DNA of 64,000 bases from Adiantum capillus-veneris (GCA_014529385.2 CM043942.1:60742184-60806183); one strand, 5' to 3'. Counted from the first letter of the stretch, positions 23,461 to 35,699 are shown. Made by a program: numbers and translations. Notes: generated from the letters alone by a model not told the origin.

Positions 23461-24812
23461 TGAGTGAAAAGAGACACAAGGGGAGGCTGGACAAGCCCTT
23501 CTTTCCTGGGATTCCTGTCACTCTTCAAAACACGATTAGGAATCGACACGCCCAAGCAAACTTGGGTTCGTGCAACCACAACAAGCAAAAAAAATCTTGT
23601 GGTTCTTGTGGTTCTTGTGGTTCTTGAGTGATACAGAACACTTCCAAAGCTCTAATACCAATGTAAGGTGCAGCGGAATGATTGTTTGCGCTTTGCTCAA
23701 GATGAGTGCTCCGAATTGTGCTCAAGGTTCCTTTTAGTTCTTATGGAAGGGAGAGCCTTCCGTTCTTAATGAAAATTCCTATGATCACAAACAAAGTGAA
23801 TGAACACTATGCGTGCAAGTGTATGAGACTGAGAGATAGAGAGAGAAGAGGGATACGACACAAGAGACGTTGTAAAACCCTCCTCCGAAGGCCCCACTCT
23901 CGTCGGCAAGAGTGGTCTACTTATGATTGCACAAGATGGTACAATGACGATGCAATGGACTGATGCAACTTGGGACTATGCCGATGACGACGACAGGGAT
24001 GACGACGACGACGACTTTAGGGCTGAAATCTGCAGTCCTCTATCTGCTGTCTAAAAACACGCTATGGCTGAAAATCTGGGACTGTTTTCGGTGGCTGAAA
24101 ATGACTGTTTTGGCTGCGTTTTTGAGGGCTGAAAATGAGGTTCTTCTGCAACGTCTAAGGCTGAATCTGCTGCTATCCATGCATGCTGAAAATGCTAACT
24201 ATCTGCTGCATAATTGGCTGAAAATAGAAAATGCTGACGTCCTTCTGTAGCGTTAGCAAAAACGCTGGCTGGTTGGGACTGTTGGCGATGTTGGCAGGGC
24301 TGAAAACGCCAAGGCTAGGGGGGAGATGACAGCGATGCCAAAAACGCTAGGCGATGGGAGGTTCTGGGCTCGCCAAGGAACTTGGAGAGGTCTTGCTGAG
24401 ATAGAAGGGGTACCTGCTTCCTGAGAACCTGTTGTGCTCCTTGCTCATCTGCCAAAGAATGCTAGCTTTGGTTTGCTTATATATTTTCTTAGCAAAATTG
24501 ACCTACCTACTTTTGTTGGAAACTCACTTAAAAATAATAAGTGAAAAATGTCAAAATTAGAGAAAATAGGCTAAATGCACTTGAAAATTCCCTTGATGGA
24601 ATCTGATGGATTCTGATGGGAATACTGATGATCATGCTGTGTGCAACCAGAGGATATGCATCTTTACTACATGACTGGGCATGCACGGTCTACGAATAGA
24701 CTCACAAAAGTGCCAAATCACTTCTAAATCTAGACTGAGTAGACTGACTGAACCCTGATCATGTTGTAGCTTGTCCATGGACACATAGGGTTGGATGTGT
24801 CACGTGACAACT
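23461..24812. other. Spacer with a recurrent GGCTGAAAA motif
   Basis: Between 24020 and 24310 the words GGCTGAAAAT or close variants recur about eight times at irregular spacing, next to a GACGACGACGACGAC run at 24000-24015. No gene is supported in the rest. Confidence 0.5.
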
Positions 24813-25540
24813 TTATAGAATTTTTTGGGCGGTGATGTGACCAGGATAATGGACACCAATGGGACCATTGTGGACATCCTCAAGAATATGCTCAATTTCA
24901 TGGGGGAAGACACACCGCCTCAGAACACCATCCGGCCCTAGCTTGTAGAGCTGGCCTCCAATCAGAGTAAATGGTCGAGGCTTGAATAGCAATCTTCTCT
25001 TTTGCAAGGGAGATGCATTCTCTGGCTACAGCCAGTGGAGAGAAAATGCAAGACATCATCGTATCATTCCAGAGTTGTATCCACCTTAAAGAGACTACTA
25101 TCTGGAAAGTCATCCGCAATCCCTATAGCTTTCTCACTTGTTTGAATGCGAGAGGGATGGTCAGCCATAACGTGATGCTTGCCGGGACGAAGACCACCTC
25201 GATATCGAGCTCCTGAAATAGAAGTAACCACCGCCACACTCGACTTGCAACTTGCGGCTTGTTAAGCACATAGCACAGAGCATGGTGATCAGTAATAATT
25301 GTGAAGTGGACCCCTAATAAATAGTGACGAAATTTTTGTAAAGCATACACAATAGCCAAACCTTCCCTTCCTGCCGTGCTATAGTTGTGCTCCACTTTAG
25401 TAAGCAACCGACTTGCATAGTGAATGGGCCTATCCAGGTTGAACTCCTTGCTAGGTTGAGTCAGCACAACATCCACAATCGTTTGGCTCAAATCCGTATG
25501 CACATGAAAAGTAAGAGACCAATCATGGGACACATACAAG
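24813..25540 (-). pseudogene. Ty3/gypsy RNase H and integrase N-terminus fragment
   Basis: Read right to left: FHVHTDLSQTIVDVVL (start of RNase H, catalytic Asp in HTDLS), RPIHYASRLLTKVEHNYS, GREGLAIVYALQKFRHYLLG (catalytic Glu) and TDHHALCYVL. After a short gap come LGPDGVLRRCVFPHE and VHNGPIGVHYPGHI, the zinc-binding region before integrase (around 24930-24830). The wording differs from the chromovirus at 41-46 kb, so this is another Ty3 lineage. It stops abruptly at both ends; at 25540 it abuts a LINE on the other strand. Confidence 0.8.
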
Positions 25541-25544
25541 TTTT

Positions 25545-26720
25545 GTCAAGGAGTGTAGTATCCTTGACAACATCTTTACTTTTTGGGAGTCATCTGCCCT
25601 CACACGCCTCCATGGTGAGGATCTGGTGATACTTCTCGATTTTGAGAAGGCCTACAATAAGAGTTGATTGGGACTTTTTGGAGGGCAATCTACGCAGGAT
25701 GGGCTTCTCAAATGCCTAGATCAGACGTGTGCCAGCTCTTTACAGACGGGCACACAGTCAGGTACTCTTGGCAGGTGGTAGAGGTGATCGTTTCATGCTC
25801 ACACGTTCGGTCAGACACGGCTGCCCTCTTGGCTCCTTCCTCTTTATCTTCTATACTGAGGCGATGAGCAGATTTTTGGTTTCACAGCAAGTTGGTCTTC
25901 GTGGCTTAGCGCTCCCTAATCAGGGCGACAAGCTACTGGATGCTGAGATTGCAGACGACTAAGCTTTGTACTTGGAGGGCCAGGAGCCCAACCTTCACAA
26001 GTGTGAGTACGCTCTTGAGACTTTTTGTTGTTCATCAGGCGCAGTAATCAACTGGAGAAAGATAGTGGCTTTCTCGGTTGGTAGTGCTCCTACACCTTAT
26101 TGGCTGCCAGGTGTGAGGGTTTCAGATAGATACCCCCAGGGATTGCAGTTCGATACTTGGGCTGTCAAGTTGGTTTGGACTTGTCTCTTGAGCAACAGAT
26201 TGCCCCCTCTTGTCCATCAAGAGGACTGGTTACACCGGAGCTCTTCACGAGTTTCTTTGGCAAAACAGAGTTGGTAGTAGCCAACCAGGTGTTGTTGGCT
26301 ACTCTGTGGTACATCACATTTGCAGTTCCTGCATCAACCAGGTAGAGAGGCTGATCAGGAATTTCCTTTGGTCACAACGAGACACTCAGATAGCCCGGGC
26401 AAAAGTGGCCTGGCAGGTCACCACTCTACCTTGTTCTCAGGGAGGTGTGTTCTTTTGCACAATTTTGCTAGTACTGAGAAGTTTGTTGTCAGAGGATTGC
26501 TTCCAAGGGAGGAGCCTTGGAAGGAGTTTTTTCTTCAGTGGATTAGTGCTAGAGTGCCTCAGGCTAGAAGCCCTTGGAGACCTTCAATCGGATGGATTTT
26601 CATAAGGATGCGCAAAGTTGGCCGGAGCAGGAGACTGGAGGACCATTTCTCTGTGAGTCTGCTCCGCTCCTAAGGGCGGCTACGGAGAGGCCTGGAGCAG
26701 CACCAGCCTACTTGCACGGA
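25545..26720 (+). pseudogene. LINE reverse transcriptase fragment (second LINE type)
   Basis: Plus-strand pieces in several frames: LVILLLDFEKAYNR near 25625-25665 (palm motif A), RRAHSQVLLAGGRGDRFMLT and SVRHGCPLGSFLFIFYTEAM (25740-25870), then AEIADD near 25960, the catalytic ADD box, followed at once by a stop. Downstream (26160-26700) come IRNFLWSQRD, TTLPCSQGGVF and WKEFFLQWISARVPQA, as in the region after RT in plant LINEs. Frames shift repeatedly; the copy is dead. The wording is clearly different from the LINE at 9-12.9 kb. Confidence 0.75.
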
Positions 26721-26759
26721 GGAGCGCCTGAGACAGTCCCTTGTTTGGAACCCCATGGT

Positions 26760-27660
26760 TAGCAAGAATGATGAATTTGAATGAATGGATGATGACGCAT
26801 GTTGAATGATTCTAGTGCATCAAGATTCCCATATGAATGAGGTGATTGGATATTGTGGTGAGCGCATCAAGAGTTCCTACAGGATGAGATGGCTACACAG
26901 GGATCTAGATGCATCAAGACTTATGGATAGAGGAGATGACTAGATGATTGAAACATTGTGTTCAGTATGACCTAAGTGTGTGAATGAAGAACTTTGAAAA
27001 TAGAAATTTCCAAAGATGATTTATGTATGAGATTATTAATGTTCTCTAGAAGAACTTGCTAGTTGTGTGCGGATAATAGGTGAAACCAATGGATGACGAA
27101 ATCGGAGCAATGAATGCTCCAGATGAACCTGACAACAAATAATAGGATTAAGAATGAGATGATGATGATTTTGGAGCAGTGACAACTTCCGAATGAACCC
27201 GATAATGAATCATGAATATTGAATCACGATTAATTCAATCCAATTGTCGTGAGCGCATCAAGAGTTCCTACGAGATGAGATGGCCACACAACTAGAACCG
27301 AATGATTGAACCACTCTGTTCAGTATGAATTTAGTGATGGATTGGGATCCCCAAAAATGATTACTCGCACGCGTGCTTGAGACGAATGATTACCCACACA
27401 CAATAGTGCTTGAGTGAAAAATCTCAGGATTAATTAATTCGACATCAGTGAGGTCCGGGATGGATCTAGATGCGATTACTAAATACGTTATTGGCAGTCA
27501 TGGTCTGAGATTTGGAATGAAATTTTCTATGATTGATTTAATCTGTCATGTGATGTGATGTGATGTGACTGTCCTCTTGTCGTCTAGTGCGTCGGTACTT
27601 AGAGTTAGTGTCCACTGAACTAATTTATGGCTTATGTCTGATTTTGTAGGCATAATCGAG
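26760..27660. repeat. Imperfect direct repeats about 385 bases apart
   Basis: GAGCGCATCAAGAGTTCCTA and the following ATGAGATGGC(T/C)ACACA occur near 26861 and 27250, with a shared GTTCAGTATGA phrase further on in each copy. A weaker echo is near 34320. No gene is seen. It may be non-coding sequence of an LTR element. Confidence 0.6.
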
Positions 27661-28014
27661 GGCAATTACAATTCTTTCAAAAGGGGGGTGTGTCATAAAA
27701 TGTCACAAAATGATGATGTGGCAACACTACTTGCACACACACACACACACAATGACCCTGCGACAAAATGCCACGTGGCAACAGTATGGAATCCCGTAAA
27801 ACGCGATGACAAGCTGACGTAGAAGATTGTCCGAATTTTCTCTTTTCACACTGGCTGCCGACGTGACAAGACAATACCCAATTCCGTCAACTGTGCTGGT
27901 TCTTTTTTGGCAGTGTTTGAGGGCAAGTTGCGTTTTGGGACTCTTTGCTTTTGAGTTAGAGGCTTTTGAACAAATTGCTTTTGAGTTTAACTACTTTTGG
28001 GGATCTGCTTTTGG

Positions 28015-28300
28015 CATCCCTTGTAAGAGTAAAAAGGACCCAAGGGCCTCACTCTTCAGAGAATCTCGACGCAGAGTCTCAGAGCCAAAGACCCGCGGGA
28101 GTTGTACTTGGATCAATCATTAATATAAAAGAAATACCGAAAGGGGCGTCAATCTTTGGGGCCAATCTCCCTAGGCACGGAACCACGCCGGAACGTGTCG
28201 ACCAAATTGAATTGTGATTTTAAATTTGTAAAGTATTTTAAGTAATTCTCTCGTGTGTCGTGCCCGATTCTCGGCTTGAGGTACCCAAGTCCTGTGACAT
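28015..28300 (+). mobile_element. LTR fragment with conserved core block
   Basis: TATAAAAGAAATACCGAAAG at 28124-28143 is followed by GGGCGTCAATCTTTGGGG and a stretch with GTCGACCAAATTGAATTGTG. The same sequence, over about 200 bases, lies in reverse at 33130-33330. The TATA-like start suggests a retrotransposon promoter region. Confidence 0.6.
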
Positions 28301-30540
28301 ACCTTGTCGATTCTACCCAGGGGATAAATGGTTCTTTGGTTGGTCAAAGTCACTGTGAATGGGGCGGGCCTAGTAGGCTGGAGACCTAATGCCAACATAG
28401 TGAATTCAGGCATGAGGTTGATGCCAAATCCCCCATCAACAATGACACACAAAACATTTTGCCCCCAAATAGACATAGTTAGACGAGAACTCTTGTAATG
28501 AATAGGAGAGTAGAGGGATATGAAATCATGTAAGACTGAGAGGGTTGCACTGGGAGGTGCCCGCCACTGGACCCTGCACCAAGGTACAGCGAATGAATGA
28601 CTGTAAGAGTGTCACTTTGAAGATTTGCATCCAGCTTTAGCATGTCGTAAAGGGACTTGTTGAAAGGTGTTCTTCATGATAGTCTCTGTTGTAGGCTTCC
28701 TGGTACTTTGACCTGCTACAAGTCAAGTACTACTTCCAAGAAGGCCCCATCAATCTCAGATAGCATAAAGATCGGTCAGCTATTGGCACCGGCGGGTGGC
28801 TTGTCAGATGTTGCAGATGGACTAGGTTGTTGAGGAGGAAATGGAAGAGTTGGAACTTCAAAAAGACTGAAGCCTAAGGCTGCTTGTTGTGACCTAGTGA
28901 GGACACCAGTGGGTTCCTCCACTTGGTAGTACCCTATCCTTAGGGGTAACCACATGTGTAGAAGATGACGGTTGAGGAATAGTGCTTACCGCAATCACGT
29001 TGATCTTCAAAAATGTGAACTCTTGTTGGTTAGGACTGAGGTTGAAGACATGGATGCCCGTTGTTTGGGACAATATTTACTGTAGTGACCCTTAGCCTCG
29101 GGGCAACGAAGGCAAGGCGGAGACCCTTTTCGGGCAAGGGACACTTGCTTTGGTAATGCTCATATTCCCCACACCTGTAGCATAAAATGGGGCAATTGCA
29201 CGGGCGAGGTAGCGGACGAGGTGGTCTCTGCTCTTGCTACATGGGGTTGGGAGCTGAGATGTAGAAGCTCTGAGGACTTGAGGGGCACTAGCATTATTTT
29301 AAAAAAATGAGATGGAGAGGTGCTTTCCATACCTTGCACAGGAGGCATAGGAGGGGTTGTCAGCAAAGGTGGCATGTGGTTTGGATGGTCATAGGGAGAA
29401 ACCATATTGGATGCACGAGGCAAGCCTTGTTGAAGTGTAGGGGCGAGGCTCTGTTGTGATTGTCGCATTCCCTTCAGATAGTAGCACTCCTTGTCATCAT
29501 TGCCAGACTCTTACAAAAGAGACAGTAAGTTTGAAAGTGGGCATCCCTGTAGAGGATGCCCGGGAGAACGGCATGAGCTACAGCAGACCATAGCCTTAAG
29601 ACTATTGATGAGCCTTGAGCTCCTCCAACTCCCGCTTGATCTGGTCCAAAGCTTCTTGATGTGGGGGTTTCTTATGTCGAAGAAAGAATGATCTCTAAGC
29701 TCGTTGTAACTTCCGGGCTTCGAGTTCCCTACGTAAAGAAGTCAAAGGATCAGAAGGACTTTCCCAAAAGACTGAGGTGGTCTCTACCTGAGGGGAGTTG
29801 GTGAACAGCTTCCTAGCCCCTTCTATCCTAGTAGGAGCCACGACAAACTCCTCGAGAGTGGCGTCACGTCAGAGAGAAGTTTTGGGAAGAGCCTTCTCCA
29901 CCCACTTCAACATAAATTCACCTTGTTGCTGAGGAATCTTAGCGACCAAAGACTTGGTTCTGGTCATGAGTTCTGCAAAGGTCTCATTTATCTTGAGCAT
30001 CAAGTTGGCCAACTCATCCAGAACCTTCTCTTGGAAGTCCCTTGGTCTGAAAGCATCACAGAACTACTTTTGTAATGTGGCCCAAGTCGTAAAGTGGTTC
30101 TCTGCAAATTGATTGTACAAGCCATCCAAGGTTGATGGGAAGAGTACTAGGTAGGAGTCTTCTCGATTGAGACCACTATCCCTGCAAAGTGGTACAAATC
30201 TCCTAGCATGGTCGTCTGCATCCTCTGTGGAGAGACCTTTGAAAGCCGGAACCTTGATGTTCACCTTAGCCAGAACGCTTGTCAGCTCCCATGGCTATCT
30301 GCTCCCGAGCTTGTTGCTCAAGAGGTTGTGGTAACCGAGTGGGTGAGAACTGTACTAGGAAGAATGACTTGAGAGGGGAGGAACTGGTTGAGGAGTGAAG
30401 GTAGCCGCGTAGGAAGATAAGGGTAACGGGGCTGATGGACTTCTACTAGGCACAAAGGGTTGGCGATTCCGATGGTAGTACTTCAAAGGACTCAGTAGTG
30501 GACTTTGTCGCTCTTTTGACTGTCGTGTATGTGGCACGCA
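28301..30540 (-). pseudogene. Ty3/gypsy gag and protease relic
   Basis: Read right to left: Pro/Ser-rich start near 30540, Gag core IKVPAFKGLSTEDADDHARR and LVLFPSTLDGLYNQFAENHF (30260-30070), a Pro/Gln-rich region (29468-29230), then two zinc knuckles, CYRCGEYEHYQSKC and CLRCPEAKGHYSKYC (about 29190-29070). A protease-like segment, VLCVIVDGGFGINLMP, lies near 28460-28410; it has DGG where active retropepsins have DSG or DTG. Stops and shifts separate the pieces, so the copy is dead. Gag with two CCHC knuckles packages element RNA. No RT follows: the protease segment runs into the LTR fragment at 28.0-28.3 kb. Confidence 0.75.
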
Positions 30541-31424
30541 GTAAGGAGGAGCCCACCCAAGCTTTGGTCACAAAGACCTTCAACTTACTCAACACTGGTC
30601 CAGACTCCACTAGACAAGGATGAGGAACAAGACAAGCCAGTCGAGGACTAGGCTGCTCGAGGGAAAGCTGGACGAGACCAAGCTCAAGCTGACGATGCTA
30701 GCCGAGACCATTAGACTAGCACAAGTGAGGGCTTAAACCAGATAGCTCCTTGACCTATGGGCACAACAGAGTGAGAGTTCGGTTGAGGTCCCATTGGGCG
30801 TGCCAAAAAGGAGAGCACCTAAAGCGGAGATAATGTGTCCTGCTCTCTATAATAGGTGCTCCTCAGCACAATGTGCGTGAAATCTCACTCCAACAGAATG
30901 AAAACACTGAAAACGATAAATAACAGAGCAAACACAATGACTCAACAGTAGAACCTGAATAACATGGGACTCGACTAACTCAATGAACCACTATAGACTC
31001 TGGCATGGCAGCACACATAGCTCCACGCCCCAGAACTCACGGGTAACTCACGAGTACAATAGGGTGTCGAGGCTCAAGTGTGCAAGGATGGTGCAGACGT
31101 GTTGTGCATAAACTCAAGACTCCAGACATAAGAAGCCCGACCATAAAAATTAGATGATGATCCTAATGACTCCAAACAGCTACGGATATATACAACCATA
31201 AAGAGCCACCAACGTCTCACAAAATATCCAATCCAGCTAAGTCTATCTTCAAACTGTGGTGGTGGTGGTGGTGATTTGGCCCCGTGTTAGCTAGACTACC
31301 ATCCGTATCTCCGCCACATGTCATTGTCCAGGCGAGAGTCCGTCCAATGTGTCCAACTGTAACTAATTGTCTCTCTCGTGCCAATGACATTGTAGCGCTG
31401 CTACAGTTGGATAGAGTATCTGAC
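30541..31424. other. Probable 5' non-coding part of the minus-strand Ty3 relic
   Basis: No coding frame is supported. On the minus strand TGGCACGCCCAATGGG (30793-30808) resembles a primer-binding site next to an LTR end, but the LTR boundary is not clear. Confidence 0.35.
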
Positions 31425-31542
31425 TAGGAAAGTACTTGCCTCTTGTCGAGTACGCGTATAACAATATCGTGCATTCGTCTACGGGAAAAGCTCTTTTTGA
31501 GATTATTTATGGAAAGCCTTTGCTTCCATCAATCTTTTTTAA

Positions 31543-31759
31543 GCAGTGTTACCCGAAACGCGGAACGAGAACGGGAACGGCAATGGGATCACCGCGGAAG
31601 GGCGCGGAACGGGAGGCATAAAAACACCAAAATAATGCAATTTTAAGGTCTATGTGATTGAATAGAAGTAGTATCAGAGTCCTTTGACGACTTTAATACT
31701 CACAAAAAACTTGATTTGAAGACCATTCAACCTTACTACGGCAAATGTGTGTCGTATAG

Positions 31760-31817
<58 letters not shown>

Positions 31818-32149
31818 AGCCTTGTAGACTCTAGAGTCTACACTTCAAAGCTCGAAAGAGACTAGAGCTTGAGAGTTAAGACTCGAGACTCGAGAGGGTA
31901 GATTAGCCCTTGAAATTTTGTGTGCGTTGTGAAGGTAAGGGGTGGAGAGAGGCGCATTTAATAAGGGGGAGGCTCATAAGATAAAACACCTAAATCTGAA
32001 AATCTACCCATTCCCAACAGTTCTGGGCCGGCCGTTCCGTTATCAGATGCCTCTCCGGAATGTTCCTGACCGTTATGGGCCATGAAACCCCTCCGGAATG
32101 CCATTCTGACGTTCCCATCGAATGGGGTGGCGTTCCCCAATAACACTGC
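31543..32149. mobile_element. Non-autonomous DNA transposon (607 bp), hAT-like ends
   Basis: The ends are inverted: GCAGTGTTA at the left and TAACACTGC at the right. TTTTAA flanks both sides (31537-31542 and 32150-32155), and the element interrupts an integrase frame, which fixes its limits. Both subterminal regions are GC-rich with repeated GGAACG or GGAACGG words in inverted orientation. The middle holds (GA)24 and AT-rich sequence, with no transposase. CAGTG-type ends and subterminal repeats recall hAT elements, but the visible duplication is 6 bases rather than 8, so the superfamily is uncertain. Confidence 0.75.
31767..31814. repeat. (GA)n microsatellite inside the DNA transposon
   Basis: About 24 GA units. 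Confidence 0.95.
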
Positions 32150-33129
32150 TTTTAATTAAGGATAAGATATTTGCAGCAAATGAGTTTGTCTGAGATATGG
32201 ACACTACATATGGGCACGTCAAGAGAGTAATACTAGGCTCTCAAGCAAAACACGAGAAAGTTGCGGACAAGCATAAATGGAATTTAAATTTTATGGTCAG
32301 TCAATTGGTCTTACTCAAGTTTGAGAAGGTGAGACTAAAAGAAACAAGCGACTCATAAGGGGAAGGTGGTAAAACTTTCCAACCGTTACTATGGGCCCAT
32401 TAGGACAATTGACTAAGTGCACAATGAGACATTCCGATTAAAGCTACCGCCTAATTGGAGGATCCGTAATGCTTTCCATGTTAGTTTAATCCGGTAATAT
32501 GTGCAATCCCCTCCAAGTCGGTTTATTGCTGAGAACCACCTAAGGTTGATGAAATTGAAAGATACTCCAACCGGAGCAGATCATTCATTATCAAGGGCGG
32601 CCACTAAAGTCCGAAAAGATTATACAAAAGTATTCGGTGAAGTTCAAGAACTAATTTACTTTGGATGCTTACTGGATGACCAAGCACGAAAAAGCACCTT
32701 ATCCCGAGATTCTGGAAAGATATGTACCAAGCACTTCAATTGAGGACAACTATTTAAAAGCCAGAGGGATGTTACTAGGTTGACTATATTCTTATTTTTC
32801 GAGTTATTTCTATCTAATTGAAATTAAGATATTTAAATATGTGCACTTGAATTGTTAAGTTGGGAATTGTAGATCTACAAGAACTGATAAAAGTCATCAG
32901 GAACGAACATCTCTGATGTGTCATATGATGGGGTAACGGATATTCCTGATGCATCTCAAGATGGGTGACAAGGAGCATCAAATAGGGAATATTTCGTTGG
33001 TATGAGAATGAAATCCGAACTCTTACGCATAAAGATTCAAGCACATGAATAAAGATGGGTTTTCAGAAGCTTTGAATAGAAAATAGGATGTTTTTGAGTG
33101 CTTTCCGAGAAGCAGACCCTTTCCCACGA

Positions 33130-33330
33130 GGAAGTCTGTGTCTATGTAACAAACTTACACCCCAAGTCTGGAATCTATCGTGACACGAGAGAGATTTACT
33201 TCAAACACTTCACAAGATTTAATCACAGTTCAATTGAGTCCACACGGCCTGGCGTACTTCTATGCCTAGAGAGATTGGCCCCAAAGATTGGCGCCCCTTT
33301 CGGTATTTCTTTTTGTAATAGCAAATGAGC
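33130..33330 (-). mobile_element. LTR fragment, inverted relative to 28015-28300
   Basis: On the minus strand AAAGAAATACCGAAAGGGGC (33315 downward) is followed by the same order of words as the plus-strand LTR fragment at 28.1 kb, including CTCAATTGAACTGTGATT and CTCTCTCGTGTC. Confidence 0.65.
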
Positions 33331-33559
33331 AAGTACAATTACCGTGATTTGTAACAAATTCTCGCAATTCTTGCGACACCTCGACTCAGTCTGCACGACC
33401 TCGTCCGGCCACCCATCAATGAGGAACTCTACAACAAGAAGACAAACGCTTTGAATGTTTTCAGACGACACACCTCCTACGTCTGTCCCCCTAAAAGTGA
33501 TAGAACTACAAAGCAACCTTTTGCCAAGAAAGAAGGAACCACAATAGGACTTGTTCCAT

Positions 33560-33970
33560 ATTCACAACATCTTTGTACCTGATGCTTCCAAGGAATTATG
33601 CAAAGCCTATGGAAAGACTTGTGGCCACAAAGACCTTATCTTCTTCGATCCAAGAGCCACCAAAAATTTCATCCACCAGGAGTTTCTCAAGTAGATGGAC
33701 TTTTGAGTACGACCAGTTTGTCGAAGCTATTGAGGCCAAGTTAGCTATAGGTGATACCAAGTTGTAGTGATCTTCTTGTCACCATTCAAGGGTATCACCA
33801 CAAGGTAGACTTCCACATCATGAATTTAGGGCATTGCGACGCTCTATTGGGCATGTCTTGGCACGACAAGAATGATAATGCATCCAGATCCGGAACAAAA
33901 TCATCACTTTGATCCAGGATGGCAAGCCAACCGTTTTACGAGTTCGACTAACAGAAACCAACCTTGATTG
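33560..33970 (+). pseudogene. Ty3 protease fragment
   Basis: Frames read FFDPRATKNFIHQEFL near 33640-33690, matching the retropepsin active-site region but with DPRA where DSGA is expected, and then MNLGHCDALLGMSWHDK near 33820-33870, the usual ILGM..W region before RT. Stops interrupt it. No RT follows. Confidence 0.6.
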
Positions 33971-34824
33971 ATTTTAGTTTTGCTTTGTATTTAGATTTTT
34001 TGGAATACTATTTGAAAATACTTTTGCAAATTGTTGAAGTAAAATTTATCTGTCTAAAACTTGTCTTGGTGCCGATTGAGTTTATTTGATTATGTTTAAA
34101 TGTTGTTTGAAAACCTCTATACGACGCAGGCTTGTAACTAGAATCCTCCGAGCAACACAAGCTGCGGTCTGGGAAGCGTTTGGTTGCATTTGGAACCCTT
34201 TGAACGACTTAGACTTCGGGTAAAGGGAGCATTTGGTTGAATCTGATTTTTTTATGTCATGTGTTTGCACATGTGGACTCTGTGTCATTTGTAAAGTATT
34301 TTGTGAAGCATATGAATCCAGTGCATCAATAGTTCCAAATTGGATGAGATTTCCTAGTTATGCAGGCTAGAGAATGTGTTGTTTGGTACTAATGGCCATT
34401 GGCATGTATCCATAAAGGCACCGTGGGCTAAAGAATCAGATTGAGTTTTTTCAGCTTCAATTGCGGACAATCGCTCTTCTTTCAAGACGGGGGTATGTCA
34501 TAAGTTGGTGACGTGCCAACACCCCTAGGAGTTTAGGGCCTTCAAAACCTAAGTGTGGACAATTGACTGAGATCATACAAGTCGTCGTGCTGACATGGAC
34601 AAACTATATGGACCATCCCATAAATAACAGAAAAATAGTTGGTGTGGCTTGGCTGTAAGAACGGACGTAGCAAAGGATTAGCACCAGCTTTTGGAAATAG
34701 AAGCTTTTCACTGAAGTTGATTTTCAAGGCTAGGGGACTTTAAATATGTAACATGGGGGCTTTTTCTGATATACCAAGTTGGTGGAAACAGAGAAAAGCC
34801 CGAGAAATTGTACCTTTGTGAAGA
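33971..34824. other. No gene recognised
   Basis: Probably non-coding retrotransposon remains. It includes an echo of the 26.8/27.2-kb repeat near 34320. Confidence 0.35.
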
Positions 34825-34870
34825 AATATAAAAGAAATACCGGAAGGGACACCAAGATTTTGGGGCCAGT
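34825..34870 (+). promoter_or_regulatory. Copy of the conserved LTR core block
   Basis: ATATAAAAGAAATACCGGAA is followed by GGGACACCAAGATTTTGGGG. This is a diverged copy of the block seen at 28.12, 33.3, 41.08 and 47.46 kb. The element around it is not delimited. Confidence 0.5.
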
Positions 34871-34888
34871 GCTCTGAGGTGAAGCTCC

Positions 34889-34892
<4 letters not shown>

Positions 34893-34967
<75 letters not shown>
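34893..34967. repeat. (CT)n microsatellite
   Basis: About 37 CT units. Confidence 0.96.
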
Positions 34968-34971
<4 letters not shown>

Positions 34972-35447
34972 GTGTTTAAAGTGAAAAATGTTTGTTTCAA
35001 TCTCTTCTTTTAGTTGGCACGCGCTTCCCTCGCCCAGCATGTGCAATCATCTACACGTAAAAAGATATCCGCCTGCTAATTCTGAGGCTACAACTACAAT
35101 ATAAAAGCATGCAAGTTGTGACTAGTGCCTCATCTAGCAAGGACGCTCAAGGCAGTGCTATTGCCTCAAAATCCGCTTCTCGATGCGAACTGAGTGCTTA
35201 GATGGACTTCGTCAATCAAAGATTTAGTCTAACAAGCACACCTTCCCTGCTTTCAACTACAATCTTGGTCATGCATTTGGAGCACTAGAGTCAAACACCA
35301 GATATGTTTTTTCATGTGGATACTTGCGCAGACGCACTAGCCATGCCCATGATCGGACATGTTAACAATGTACCATCATATAACAGGAGTCCTTGCACCA
35401 TTGTTTTGGATTTTTCCCTAATGGACAGCCGGTTTGGAGAGCGGTAT

Positions 35448-35681
35448 TGTCACCGTATACATGTGGTAGTGATGTATGGAACACACTTGAGACTGTCGGG
35501 GCATTTTTTGAATTTTCCCTCGCTAGGAGGTTTTTTCCCCGTACATTATAAATATGACGATCACTCTAGGTCTATCTTATCTTTTCATTGCACACTAAGT
35601 AATACACTCTCTGTTATGTGCCTTGAGCTTCGTTCGTCTTCTCCAAGCTGTGTGTGTTTTCTTGCAACCCTAATTCCAACA
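35448..35681 (+). repeat. Copia 5' LTR (234 bp)
   Basis: Starts TGTCACCGTATACATG and ends CCCTAATTCCAACA. The last 200 bases reappear at 55045-55255, including ACACTAAGTAATACACTCT and AAGCTGTGTGTGTTTTCTTG. Confidence 0.88.
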
Positions 35682-35683
35682 AT

Positions 35684-35699
35684 TGGTATCAGAGCAAGT
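35684..35699 (+). promoter_or_regulatory. Copia primer-binding site (initiator tRNA-Met)
   Basis: TGGTATCAGAGC lies three bases after the 5' LTR and is the standard complement of the 3' end of plant initiator tRNA-Met. Confidence 0.92.

Larger units (their letters stand above)
31425..32760 (+). pseudogene. Ty3 integrase C-terminal relic, split by an insertion
   Basis: Two parts of one integrase, close in wording to the intact chromovirus at 41-46 kb. Part 1 (31425-31542) reads PLVEYAYNNIVHSSTGKA, then IIYGKPLLPSI. Part 2 (32150-32760) has KDKIFAANEF, VADKHKWNLNF, LLKFEKVRLKE and LPPNWRIRNAFHVSLIR, followed by a decayed tail. A 607-bp terminal-inverted-repeat element separates them. Stops and frame breaks show that part 2 was already, or is now, non-functional. 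Confidence 0.8.

Noticed and set aside
28124-28205. A conserved peptide KEIPKGA.IFGANL seen in two places
   Set aside because: It comes from the conserved LTR block at the DNA level; in other copies the frame is lost, so coding is unlikely.
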